Source of the DNA: Candidatus Cloacimonadota bacterium
Lineage (GTDB): Bacteria > Cloacimonadota > Cloacimonadia > Cloacimonadales > Cloacimonadaceae
Direction: 5' to 3'
Length of the DNA stretch: 44,737 nt
Assembly: GCA_029565535.1 (NCBI GenBank)
Contig: JAKQNZ010000091.1
Span: forward strand, 1 to 44,737
The translations under genes and the position numbers were made by a program. The notes beneath the pieces were generated by a model, which ran no database searches, was not told where the DNA came from, and saw nothing but the letters and a program-made list of their open reading frames with translations. Below are positions 34,425-42,542 of this stretch, in pieces. Every line of letters begins with the position of its first letter. Positions within the stretch are counted from its first letter, which is position 1.

Positions 34425-35228
34425 TTAGTAATAATATATCTCACCACTTTGTGATTTGATCTCTCTGATCAGGTCCTGGTAAATCTGATCCTGTTTTTCC
34501 AGCAGCACCTTGCGTTTTATCTCAGCGCGGTAGTCCTCAAAATTGGCTTCCTGAGTGGTGCTGCGTTGCTCTGTTATGCGAAAAACGAACCAAAGCTGAT
34601 CTTTATTTACCAGTCCCAGTTCGTTTTCTTTCAAATTGCGGGCGGCCAGCCAGAAGCTGGAATCAGCTCCAGCAGCATTAACGAAGCCCAGCATACCGTT
34701 GCGAAGCTTCAATTCTTCCTGCGAGTAGCGCTGAACCGCCTCATTGAAGTTCATTCCAGCCAATAGCTGGTTCATTACGTTCTCGGCCAGCAATTTATCC
34801 TTCAGGGCAATGCGCTGCACACTGTATTCCACGGCGTTCTTTTGAAATTCCGCCTGGTGCAGACGGAAATAATTAAATAGCTGATCTTCCGACACCTGAA
34901 TCTGGGCCAGACGCTCTGCGATCAAAGCATTGGCCTTTACCTTCTTGGCGGCATAGCTGATCCGCTGTTTCACCTCAGCCTTCTTGTTCAATCCCTGCTT
35001 GTCTGCGTATTGAGCTAAAACGCTAAGGTTCACCCAATCTTCTATGTATTTCTTGCGTAGTTCGGGGCTCAGCTTGTCCCATTCCTCCACTCCAAAAGTG
35101 GCTTTGAAGCTTTCCAGATATAGTGTTTCACCGTTCACCTGAGCCAGAGCGATGCCTTTGTCGTCCTTCTTGGGGCTGCAGGCCAGGCTGAGCAGCAAAA
35201 CCAGGGCTAAGAAAATCAGTTTCCTCAT
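34425..35228 (-). CDS. PpiC/SurA_N-type periplasmic lipoprotein
   Basis: The 267-residue lipoprotein ([17 protein letters not shown], lipobox Cys17) is predicted to fold or chaperone exported proteins. It has a SurA_N-like helical start ([19 protein letters not shown]), coiled helices with many Lys and Gln, and a parvulin-like region ([20 protein letters not shown], then [20 protein letters not shown]). The parvulin core is shorter and more divergent than in the next gene, so isomerase activity is uncertain. Its ATG overlaps the upstream stop by four bases. Confidence 0.88.
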   Translation of the reverse strand: MRKLIFLALVLLLSLACSPKKDDKGIALAQVNGETLYLESFKATFGVEEWDKLSPELRKKYIEDWVNLSVLAQYADKQGLNKKAEVKQRISYAAKKVKANALIAERLAQIQVSEDQLFNYFRLHQAEFQKNAVEYSVQRIALKDKLLAENVMNQLLAGMNFNEAVQRYSQEELKLRNGMLGFVNAAGADSSFWLAARNLKENELGLVNKDQLWFVFRITEQRSTTQEANFEDYRAEIKRKVLLEKQDQIYQDLIREIKSQSGEIYYY

Positions 35229-36463
35229 AAAAACGGCGGGGTATAAATTATCCGGACATAAGGCATTTTATCAGGCGGAGTGGCGCCGAGATTGTCAAAA
35301 AACTCCAGTGAACCAAAGTTCTGCCTTTCCTGCAAAGACTGAATCATGATCCCCAATGGTTCCTTATCGCCAGAGCTATATGCCTGAACCAAAGGAGTAA
35401 TCTCTATCTCCAATCTGTCATCTTCCACAACCCCGTTGCTGGTGTCAGTTCCTATGATTTGTTCATAATCAGCTTTCACCAGATTTGTGATCCCGTTTAT
35501 ATTCTCCTTCACCACATTGAAGGGATACAGACTAAACGAGGTACTGCCTGTATAATAGGTATTCGTATTGGGCTTTACATGCAATACCAAAACCGCCTTA
35601 TTCACAGTCATACGTCTGAGATCGGTTAAACTAAGCAACTGACCGTTATTATCGCGAAACATGGTATTTAAGGTGTCTTGCAGGCCATACTTGATAAACA
35701 GGCGGGTAGAGGTGAGATTGTCTATCTTCCAGGTTTCGCTGGCAATACCTTCCGGAGCTTCCAAAAAGTAGGTGTCGCGGTCAGCTTTTTTAGAGAGGTC
35801 GTTCCAAGACCCTTCTTCACTGGTCTTGTAGCGAAGGTTCAGTTTCGGACCATACACGGTTTCGTTGGAAGCTATCTCAATCCAACCGCTGTCTACCTTT
35901 ATGGCCAGATTCCAGCCTAGAGTATCAGCCTCCACTTCCCAGGGAATCAGATCGCCGGTATCCAAAGCAAACTTGATCTCTTTGCCGGTAGTACTTACTG
36001 AGTCGCTAAGTGTGTAAGTTGCCAGGGGCTCCGGGCTGATATCCATTGCCAGGGAGGCTTCGATCGTATCGGGCAGAGCTTTGTTTACCCTGTATAAACT
36101 GAGCGACAAAGGATTATTTTCATTGGCGGAGCTCTTGATCAGCTTCACCTTGATGTAGCAGCTATCTCCAACCACGGAATGTATCGTAGTTGAAGCCGGC
36201 ATTCCCGTGAATCGCAGATAGGAAATCGAAGTGGCACTGCGTTGATTTGCTGTCAGCAGTTTACTCTCAGTTCCTTTGATCTTTGTCAGTTCGTCTGCAG
36301 GATAGCTGTAGCCAAAGCCGATATTCAGCGTGTCGTTCACACTCAATGTATCGATTCCGCTCCAGTTGTTTCCAGTTAGATTATCTTTCTTGGTGCAGCC
36401 TGTGGCGATTATGCCTGCCAGCAGCAGCAAGAGAGTCCATTTCAGCCGTGATGTCGAATCCAT
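35225..36463 (-). CDS. Lipoprotein of unknown function, DNRLRE-like beta domains possible
   Basis: The 412-residue lipoprotein has the signal LKWTLLLLLAGIIATGC. The body is beta-rich; the segment SATSISYLRFTGMPASTTIH followed by a string of beta strands (CYIKVKLIK, LSLSLYRVN) resembles DNRLRE/CBM96-type modules, and a second similar unit lies near LTDLRRMTVNKAVLVLHVKP. I cannot assign a function. The start at 36463 has AGGA upstream; the open frame continues 26 codons further up without a site. It heads the nine-gene minus-strand operon and borders the origin region. Confidence 0.72.
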   Translation of the reverse strand: MDSTSRLKWTLLLLLAGIIATGCTKKDNLTGNNWSGIDTLSVNDTLNIGFGYSYPADELTKIKGTESKLLTANQRSATSISYLRFTGMPASTTIHSVVGDSCYIKVKLIKSSANENNPLSLSLYRVNKALPDTIEASLAMDISPEPLATYTLSDSVSTTGKEIKFALDTGDLIPWEVEADTLGWNLAIKVDSGWIEIASNETVYGPKLNLRYKTSEEGSWNDLSKKADRDTYFLEAPEGIASETWKIDNLTSTRLFIKYGLQDTLNTMFRDNNGQLLSLTDLRRMTVNKAVLVLHVKPNTNTYYTGSTSFSLYPFNVVKENINGITNLVKADYEQIIGTDTSNGVVEDDRLEIEITPLVQAYSSGDKEPLGIMIQSLQERQNFGSLEFFDNLGATPPDKMPYVRIIYTPPFL

Positions 36464-36590
36464 AATAATAGTCCTGTTAAAGAGTAATTTTGAAAAAAAG
36501 TAGTTATAGTAGGCTCTGTGGATATGGGGATAATCGGTCAAGCTTTTTCTTTTTCACCCTGTTTTACCGGGTTTTAGATAGCGCCATGCT

Positions 36591-36715
36591 ATGTGGATAA
36601 TATGTGGATAAAGTTCGAGTTTTCTCCCACTTTGTACACGGTAAATATGCGACAACCGCTTTATCCACAAGTTATTCACACCTGTTCACAGATAGCTGTC
36701 CACATCTGTGGATAA
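36591..36715. other. Putative replication origin, DnaA-box cluster downstream of dnaA
   Basis: There are five close matches to TTATCCACA: on minus at 36592-36600, 36603-36611 and 36707-36715, and on plus at 36661-36669 and 36672-36680 (TTATTCACA). They lie in the 288-bp gap between dnaA and the lipoprotein gene. An AT-rich stretch (36712-36760) follows and could be the unwinding element. A second cluster flanks dnaA on the other side, so the origin may be bipartite. Confidence 0.75.
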
Positions 36716-36751
36716 CTATTATAGTAGACTGCTAATTCATACTGAAACATG

Positions 36752-38083
36752 CTAATTCCGAATGTCGTTTATTGTTTGTTCCACTTTACTGCGAAAATCC
36801 TGATCTTCCCTAAAGCGGTTTTCGATCATTTTCTTGGCATGTAAAACCGTGGTATGATCCTTACGGTTGTAGTACTCGGCAATTTCCTTCAGGGAAAGCT
36901 GGGGAATCAGATAATTGGCCAGATACATCGCTACCTGACGAGGCATAGATTGGCTGGATTTACGCGATTTTTCCATGATTTGCGGAACGCTGATTTCAAA
37001 GTTTTTACACACCTTTTGAGTGATCGAGTCTAGGGTGATGTTTTTCAGTTTTTCAGTGATCATATCAGCCAGGATGTCGGAAGCAGTGCTTACGTCTATC
37101 TCTTCGGGATTCAGCTTGTTATAAGAAGAGAAAGCCAGTATCCTGATCAGGGAGCCTTCCAGAGCGCGAACGCTGCTAGTGATGTTATCGGCGATAAAAT
37201 CGAACACCTCATCCCTCATTTGAATGTTTTCCGGTTCTGCTTTTTTGCGCAGGATGGCCACTCTGGTTTCAAAATCAGGATTCTTCAGATCGCATAGCAA
37301 ACCACTTTCAAAGCGGGTTACCAGCCTTTTTTCCAGATCGGGGATATCCTTGGGAGGCCGGTCGGAAGTGAGCACGATCTGCTTTTTATTATCGAACAGC
37401 GCATTGAAGGTGTGAAAAAACTCTTCCTGAGTTCCTTCCTTATGCGACAAAAAGTGAATGTCGTCCACCAACAGCAAATCCACCTTGCGAAACTTGGCCC
37501 TGAATTCCGGCATCTTGTTGCCCCTAATGCCTTCTATCATCTCATTGGTAAAGGCCTCGGAAGTGATATAAAAAATGCTGCAATTGCGTCCTTCCTTTAG
37601 TACAAAATTTCCGATTGCCTGCATCAGGTGAGTTTTACCCATTCCGCTTTCGCCATAGATAAAAAGCGGATTATAGGTGTAGCCAGGTGATTCGGCCACA
37701 GCCTTGGCTGCACTATAGGCAAAGTTGTTATTGCGTCCCACCACAAATTCCTCGAAACTATAACGCTCGTTCAGCTTGGTGTTCAGGGTAACTTTTTTGC
37801 TGTTGTATTCGGGAACCTCACCCTCGGCTCCAGCGGTTTTGTGCGATTGGCTGATAAATTCCACCTCGTAGCGGCGGCCATAAAGTCCATATGAAATTTC
37901 ACTGAGCACATTCCGGTAATTCTGATTGAGGTAATTGGCTGAGAACTGGGTGGCAACCCTTACCATAAGTTGCTTGTCGCTCATATCCACCAATTGCGTA
38001 TCCGAAAACCATGTCTTGAAACTCTGGGGATTGATATTCTCCTCCAGCTTATCCAGAATGTTCTGCCAGATATCCTGATCCAT
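36752..38083 (-). CDS. dnaA: Chromosomal replication initiator DnaA
   Basis: The 443-residue initiator binds DnaA boxes and opens the origin. Domain I (about 1-80) starts MDQDIWQNILDKLEENI. The AAA+ core has Walker A GESGMGKTHLMQAIG (about 144), Walker B LLLVDDIHFLSHKEG (about 206) and a sensor region near VTRFESGL. Domain IV has the DNA-binding helix-turn-helix with YYNRKDHTTVLHAKKMIENR (about 405-424). The length is normal and the linker domain II is short. The clusters of TTATCCACA on both sides support autoregulation and origin location. Confidence 0.98.
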   Translation of the reverse strand: MDQDIWQNILDKLEENINPQSFKTWFSDTQLVDMSDKQLMVRVATQFSANYLNQNYRNVLSEISYGLYGRRYEVEFISQSHKTAGAEGEVPEYNSKKVTLNTKLNERYSFEEFVVGRNNNFAYSAAKAVAESPGYTYNPLFIYGESGMGKTHLMQAIGNFVLKEGRNCSIFYITSEAFTNEMIEGIRGNKMPEFRAKFRKVDLLLVDDIHFLSHKEGTQEEFFHTFNALFDNKKQIVLTSDRPPKDIPDLEKRLVTRFESGLLCDLKNPDFETRVAILRKKAEPENIQMRDEVFDFIADNITSSVRALEGSLIRILAFSSYNKLNPEEIDVSTASDILADMITEKLKNITLDSITQKVCKNFEISVPQIMEKSRKSSQSMPRQVAMYLANYLIPQLSLKEIAEYYNRKDHTTVLHAKKMIENRFREDQDFRSKVEQTINDIRN

Positions 38084-38108
38084 AACTCACTATCCCGTTA
38101 GTTTTTAT

Positions 38109-38240
38109 TTATCCACAGGCCCAAAAGGCTTTTGCTGCCGTTCATCGATGTTTACAACTGCTTTTATCGCCAACCTTTAGCTTAGGTAAATGGAGGCTGG
38201 CGGTGACAACTGAATCCCGGTTATCCACAAGTTATCCACA
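38109..38240. other. DnaA-box cluster upstream of dnaA
   Basis: Three perfect TTATCCACA boxes lie on plus at 38109-38117, 38221-38229 and 38232-38240, the last two separated by two bases. They sit in the dnaA promoter region and may serve both origin function and autorepression of dnaA. Confidence 0.75.
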
Positions 38241-38241
38241 C

Positions 38242-39018
38242 AATTGTCATAACGATTATTATCTCTGTGCTTTAACTTTTCTCAGCAGGTGCCTGAGAAC
38301 CTGCCTGGCCAAAAAAATCCAGAGTTCTGCATTTGTCAAGCAGCTAAACATCCACACTGCCGTGGCTTAGCTATCCTTGTGAATCGCTAACTACATGCTA
38401 AATAGAAAACTATATCCCTATATATCGCTTTCATGATTCAATTAGTAATGCCATAATTTATTGTTTATGAACAGATTAACGATTTTAGTATTTCGCTGTA
38501 ATCAAGGGTGGTGAAGTGGCGTGGTGGTGATGAGAATGAAAGATTAACAAGCTTTCTGCGAATGGCAGCTTAGCCTTCTGTTAAACACTTAAGAAAAGCA
38601 GAGTTATCCAGAAATAAGCAGAGATTCTTCTTATAAACCAAAACTATGCAGTAATGCAGTTCCCTGTCCCTGGAATGCCAGCGTCTCGCAGGCAAGATAT
38701 TACCAGCCTCTGGCTGTTTTTTATGTCAGCGAGACGCTGGCAGACCTTTTCTGGTGAGACACCGTAATTCCGTGCGCTGGAATTCTACTGCATTATCTGG
38801 GATGAATATGTGACATCGGTATTAATCTCTGTTGCTATTTGTTTCTTCTGTGCATTCGGTGTTCTTCGGTGGCCTAGTTTTTAAACCACTGTTCAATTCC
38901 CTTATCCGCGATATTCTGTTCAATCCGTCAAATCGTATGTTCGTTTGTAACATCACTCTGTCGGGACTGGACACTATCTCAGTCAGGATGACGGAGCTAC
39001 CTGGGATCCCACCTTATA
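38242..39018. other. Gene-free repeat-rich stretch beside dnaA
   Basis: There is no open frame with a ribosome site or protein-like composition, and no tRNA fold was found by eye. The stretch contains fragments of the degenerate GAGAAAAGCAGAG and CGGTGTTCTTCGGTG type and one IS-end-bounded element (38638-38801). The 69-codon frame at 38832-39041 reads through repeats and is not considered a gene. Confidence 0.6.
38638..38801. mobile_element. MITE-like element with IS1380-type ends
   Basis: The right end CTACTGCATTATCTGGG (38785-38801) matches the IS end at 3299-3315 in 16 of 17 bases. Its complement continues AGAAT as the left IS end does. The left end CCAAAACTATGCAGTA (38638-38653) matches the same sequence with one insertion and a substitution. 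Inside lies a 13-bp perfect inverted repeat (GCCAGCGTCTCGC at 38677-38689, complement at 38729-38741), with a small CAGCC/GGCTG hairpin followed by six T between its arms. No coding capacity and no clear target duplication are visible. A non-autonomous derivative mobilised by the IS transposase is the likeliest reading. Confidence 0.6.
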
Positions 39019-39053
39019 CCCATCCTATAAATATTGGGTAAGGATAAGATGGG
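39019..39053 (-). repeat. Dispersed hairpin repeat, copy 4 (core only)
   Basis: A 35-bp palindrome on minus has arms CCCATCTTATC and TATAGGATGGG. It is the same length and arm sequence as the three other cores, but the GGCTAAGCC/GCGGCAGAGC module is absent. Confidence 0.8.
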
Positions 39054-39233
39054 AATACGGTTGAATTATATTCCAAGACATCCTGCCCGGGGTAACCCCA
39101 GGATTAATGCTTCATTTACAGAGTTTTATACATTTCTACGGATTGAGACGCCTCCTCCGATTACTATGTTGGTATATTCCCCTTACGAATCTGGATAAGA
39201 ATAAATCCAGAAAAGAAAAACTGGAAATTCTGC

Positions 39234-39263
39234 TTGACAGGATTCAAAACCTGTAATCTTTAT
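39234..39263 (+). promoter_or_regulatory. Possible promoter of the cyclase-ATPase gene
   Basis: A perfect TTGACA (39234-39239) is followed, 18 bases on, by CTTTAT (39258-39263) within the AT-rich run TAATCTTTATAAACTTAAT. The gene's start codon lies 28 bases downstream. The -10 match is imperfect. Confidence 0.4.
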
Positions 39264-39290
39264 AAACTTAATCTCTGCTCTGGAGGCTAT

Positions 39291-42290
39291 ATGACAATAG
39301 ACACAGATCATGACTTCTTTTTTGACCTTATCGAGCCGGAAGAAGAAAACCGGCTGCAGCGCGACAAACTGAAACTGAAGGAAGGCGAACGCAGGGAAGT
39401 GAGCATTCTCTTCGCCGATGTGAAGAACTCCACAATGATGGGCAGCCGGCTGGATCCGGAAGTGTTTCACCGCAAACTGGACGAGTTGATGAAGCGCTTC
39501 ACTCGCTGCATCACATATTATGGCGGCTACGTGGATAAATATATGGGCGATGGAATCATGGCGCTCTTTGGGGCAAAAAAAGCCACGGAACAGGACACCG
39601 AACGCGCCATTCTTGCCGCTCTACGCATGATCGATCAGGTAACACTATACAATCTGGGAAAACAAAGTGAAAACGCCGCTCCGGAAGAGCAAATTGGCAT
39701 CCGAATCGGGATAAATTCCGGACTGGTGTTGGTGGGCAAGGTCGGAGAGGCACGGGAAGGGGATTTCACGGTTACCGGTGCGGCAGTACATTTGGCCCAG
39801 CGCATGGAAGTCAACGCCCCGGTAGGTAAAATCCTGATGCCTCTGCATACCAAGCAGGCCGCAGAACGCTTCTTTGATTTTGAGTATTTTGGCAGCGTGC
39901 AAGCCAAAGGCTTTGCCGAACCCATCGAAACCTTTGCAGTGCTGAAACCTAAGCTGGAAAAGGACAACCGCTGGTATCGAAGGCTTTCGGTTTTTGTTGG
40001 ACGAGACGCCGAACTTTCTGTGCTGAGCAAAGCTTTCACCAGTTTGGAGCGAAGAATCCAAGGCCTGGCTTTGGACGTGGAAGAGACAAGAGTAATAGGT
40101 TTATGTGCCGATGCCGGATTGGGGAAATCGCGCTTGGTTTACGAATTTACCGCACCCCTGATAAACCGCGCCCAGATTATGGCGGCTACCGCTTCGGGCT
40201 TGGTGAAAACCCCCTTCAATCTCTTCAGCAATCTGCTGGAACACGAATTTGGACTGCAGATTTCTGAAGACCGGGCTTCCAAGAAAAAAAAACTGGAAAA
40301 AGGGATCAGACAGCTTTTCGACAGCCAGTCTGATAGCTCAGCACCCGCCCTTTGGGATTGCCTGCCCCTGATCGGATTCCTTTTGGAAATCCCGTATCCA
40401 GATGCGCGGCTAAAGCTGGGCGGGCCTGACCTGCTCACACATCTGAAGATCGCCCTGAAAACAGTTATTCTGCAGATCATCAGCCATAAAACCAGACTTG
40501 GCAAACCCCTTATTCTGATCCTGGACGATCTGCACTGGCTGGACGAATCCAGCGCCGCAGTTCTGGACGAACTACTGCAGATCTTGCTGCTTGTGCGTGA
40601 ACATGGAGCATTTTTACCGGTGTTGATAGTGATGCAATACAGGCAGGATTATACCGTTCCAGAAGGTATAGCCAAACTGGAAAGCTTCCGGCAGTTGGAA
40701 CTGAAACCGCTGTCCGACAACGAGATAATGCGGCTGATCAGGTTCCACACCAAAGATCAGCAAATCCCGGAGGAAACCCTGGAAAAAGTGCGGATTCTCA
40801 GCTCCGGAAACCCCTTCTACCTGGAGGAATGGTGCAACTACCTGCATGAATTGCCAAAACATGAGCTCTATGACCTGCCTGTGCCCAATAACCTGCATGC
40901 GCTGATCCTCTCCCGGCTCGACCTGCTTGATTCCGCTATTCGTATCCTGCTGCAAAAAGCCTCTGTGATCGGTCATGAATTTCTGGTGGAAATCCTGCGT
41001 TGGATGGAGAGTAAGCTCTATAACCCCAGCGATTTGGAAGACACGCTAAAGAACTTGGAACAGCAGTCCTTTATCCTGAAGCTGCTGGGTTTTGACTACT
41101 CGGCTTACTTTTTCAAGCATATCATCACCCGCGATGTGGCTTATCAAACCCTGCTGCTGGAAAACCGCAAGATCTTGCATTCCCTTGCCGCCCAGGCAAT
41201 TGAAGAGCTCTATCCAGACCGCAACGAAGAGTTTTTGTATCAGCTAGCCGATCATTACCACCGCGCCGAAAACCCCGAAAAAGCGGTTTTCTATCTGGAA
41301 AAGGCTGCCCTTGCCGCTAAAAAAGCCTACAGCAACAGGCTGAGCATAGACCTCTTTGAAAAGCTGCTCCAGTGGAAAATTGCAAAGGTGGAAGGGTGGA
41401 ATGGTGAAACCCTTTCCCCAGCCCGCATCCTGCTCCACCTCACCGAGATAAAATGGCTGATAGGACAATGGGATTCGTCCGACCTCGATCTCCAACAAGC
41501 CCTAAGCTTTGCCGAACAATCCCAAGACCTCGAAGAACTCTTCGACTGCCACCGCCTGAAAGGCATCTCTGCCTTCCAACGCGGTAATTTGGAGGCTGCC
41601 AAAACATCGTGGGATAAGTGTCTGAATCTTGCGGATTCGTTGAACGGTTCTGACGAGAAACAGGTCGCTTCAAGCGAGCGACCCTACGTACAGGCGGACG
41701 CCGTTCCGCCCTCAACATCAGGGCCCCTTGCCACCTCGCCCTCTCAACTTCTAGCTATAATCCACGGCAATCTCGGCATCTGGTACCAACACCACAAGCT
41801 CTATGACGAAGCCCTTTCCCACCACACCCAAAGCCTGGAATACGCCTCCGGCATCAAAGACGAGCTTCGCAAAGCCCGCACCCTCACCAACCTTGGTTTG
41901 ATGTTCCTTGGCCAAAAAGACTACCCTAAAGCCGAAAGCCATTTCCTTGCCTGTTTGGAGATCGCCGAAGCCAATCAATACTTGAAAGAACAATCCATCG
42001 CCCTGGGCAATCTGGGCTTCCTTGCCTACAAACAAGGCGACCTGGATAAAGCCATGCAGTTCTACGAAAAGAAATGGCTGCTCGTGGATAAGATGGACGA
42101 CAAAGCTGAACTGATCAAAGTACTGGGTAATATCGCCAATATCCATCGTGATAAAGGACAGCACAGAGAAGCGCTGGAGTATTACGAGAAAGTATTAGAA
42201 CTTAAACTGCCCCAAGGCAATGAAAAAGAAATAAAAATAACGAAAGATCAAATTGAGGCTATGAGAAACAAACTTGTTAGTAATACATAA
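39291..42290 (+). CDS. Class III nucleotide cyclase-like / AAA ATPase / TPR regulator
   Basis: The 999-residue cytoplasmic protein starts at the ATG with GGAGG six bases upstream. The N-terminal cyclase domain (about 35-225) has both metal aspartates (SILFADVKNST and KYMGDGIMALFGA) and a purine-pocket Lys. The transition-state motif reads TGAAVHLAQR, with His167 where Asn is usual. A STAND-like AAA ATPase follows (about 240-600) with Walker A CADAGLGKSRLVYEF and Walker B LILILDDLHWLDESS. Tetratricopeptide repeats fill the C-terminus (about 660-980, LGNLGFLAYKQGDLDKAMQFYEKKW). Residues about 788-815 form a low-complexity linker encoded by a palindromic repeat. It is likely a signal-integrating regulator; the product is uncertain. 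Confidence 0.9.
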   Translation: MTIDTDHDFFFDLIEPEEENRLQRDKLKLKEGERREVSILFADVKNSTMMGSRLDPEVFHRKLDELMKRFTRCITYYGGYVDKYMGDGIMALFGAKKATEQDTERAILAALRMIDQVTLYNLGKQSENAAPEEQIGIRIGINSGLVLVGKVGEAREGDFTVTGAAVHLAQRMEVNAPVGKILMPLHTKQAAERFFDFEYFGSVQAKGFAEPIETFAVLKPKLEKDNRWYRRLSVFVGRDAELSVLSKAFTSLERRIQGLALDVEETRVIGLCADAGLGKSRLVYEFTAPLINRAQIMAATASGLVKTPFNLFSNLLEHEFGLQISEDRASKKKKLEKGIRQLFDSQSDSSAPALWDCLPLIGFLLEIPYPDARLKLGGPDLLTHLKIALKTVILQIISHKTRLGKPLILILDDLHWLDESSAAVLDELLQILLLVREHGAFLPVLIVMQYRQDYTVPEGIAKLESFRQLELKPLSDNEIMRLIRFHTKDQQIPEETLEKVRILSSGNPFYLEEWCNYLHELPKHELYDLPVPNNLHALILSRLDLLDSAIRILLQKASVIGHEFLVEILRWMESKLYNPSDLEDTLKNLEQQSFILKLLGFDYSAYFFKHIITRDVAYQTLLLENRKILHSLAAQAIEELYPDRNEEFLYQLADHYHRAENPEKAVFYLEKAALAAKKAYSNRLSIDLFEKLLQWKIAKVEGWNGETLSPARILLHLTEIKWLIGQWDSSDLDLQQALSFAEQSQDLEELFDCHRLKGISAFQRGNLEAAKTSWDKCLNLADSLNGSDEKQVASSERPYVQADAVPPSTSGPLATSPSQLLAIIHGNLGIWYQHHKLYDEALSHHTQSLEYASGIKDELRKARTLTNLGLMFLGQKDYPKAESHFLACLEIAEANQYLKEQSIALGNLGFLAYKQGDLDKAMQFYEKKWLLVDKMDDKAELIKVLGNIANIHRDKGQHREALEYYEKVLELKLPQGNEKEIKITKDQIEAMRNKLVSNT
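41663..41710. repeat. Double palindrome inserted in frame in the TPR region
   Basis: Two neighbouring hairpins occur: GGTCGCT with AGCGACC (41663-41669, 41677-41683), and GGCGGA with TCCGCC (41693-41698, 41705-41710). The G+C-rich wording and the encoded linker (VASSERPYVQADAVPPST) differ from the helical repeats on both sides, so this looks like a REP-type sequence inserted in frame. Confidence 0.6.
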
Positions 42291-42542
42291 GGAAGTTGAT
42301 ACTAACCCTCGATGATACGCAGGTGTGATTTGGATACCGTGGTTAAAGAAACTGAAGTCAGTAAGGAAATATAGAATGAAGTGTGAACACATAACAATCA
42401 GAAATCGATTGATTTTGTTGTTGTAATGCAGCAATGATGTATTCGTTTTATAGAAATGTTTCAAGCAATTCCATTTTATTCTGCCAAACGGAATAAAACG
42501 TGCATTGTTTATTTGCACACATCAGGTATGGAGGTGAAAGAA

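Noticed and set aside
38832-39041. A 69-codon frame in the gap near dnaA
   Set aside because: It runs through degenerate repeat text and the hairpin repeat, has no ribosome site and no protein-like pattern.
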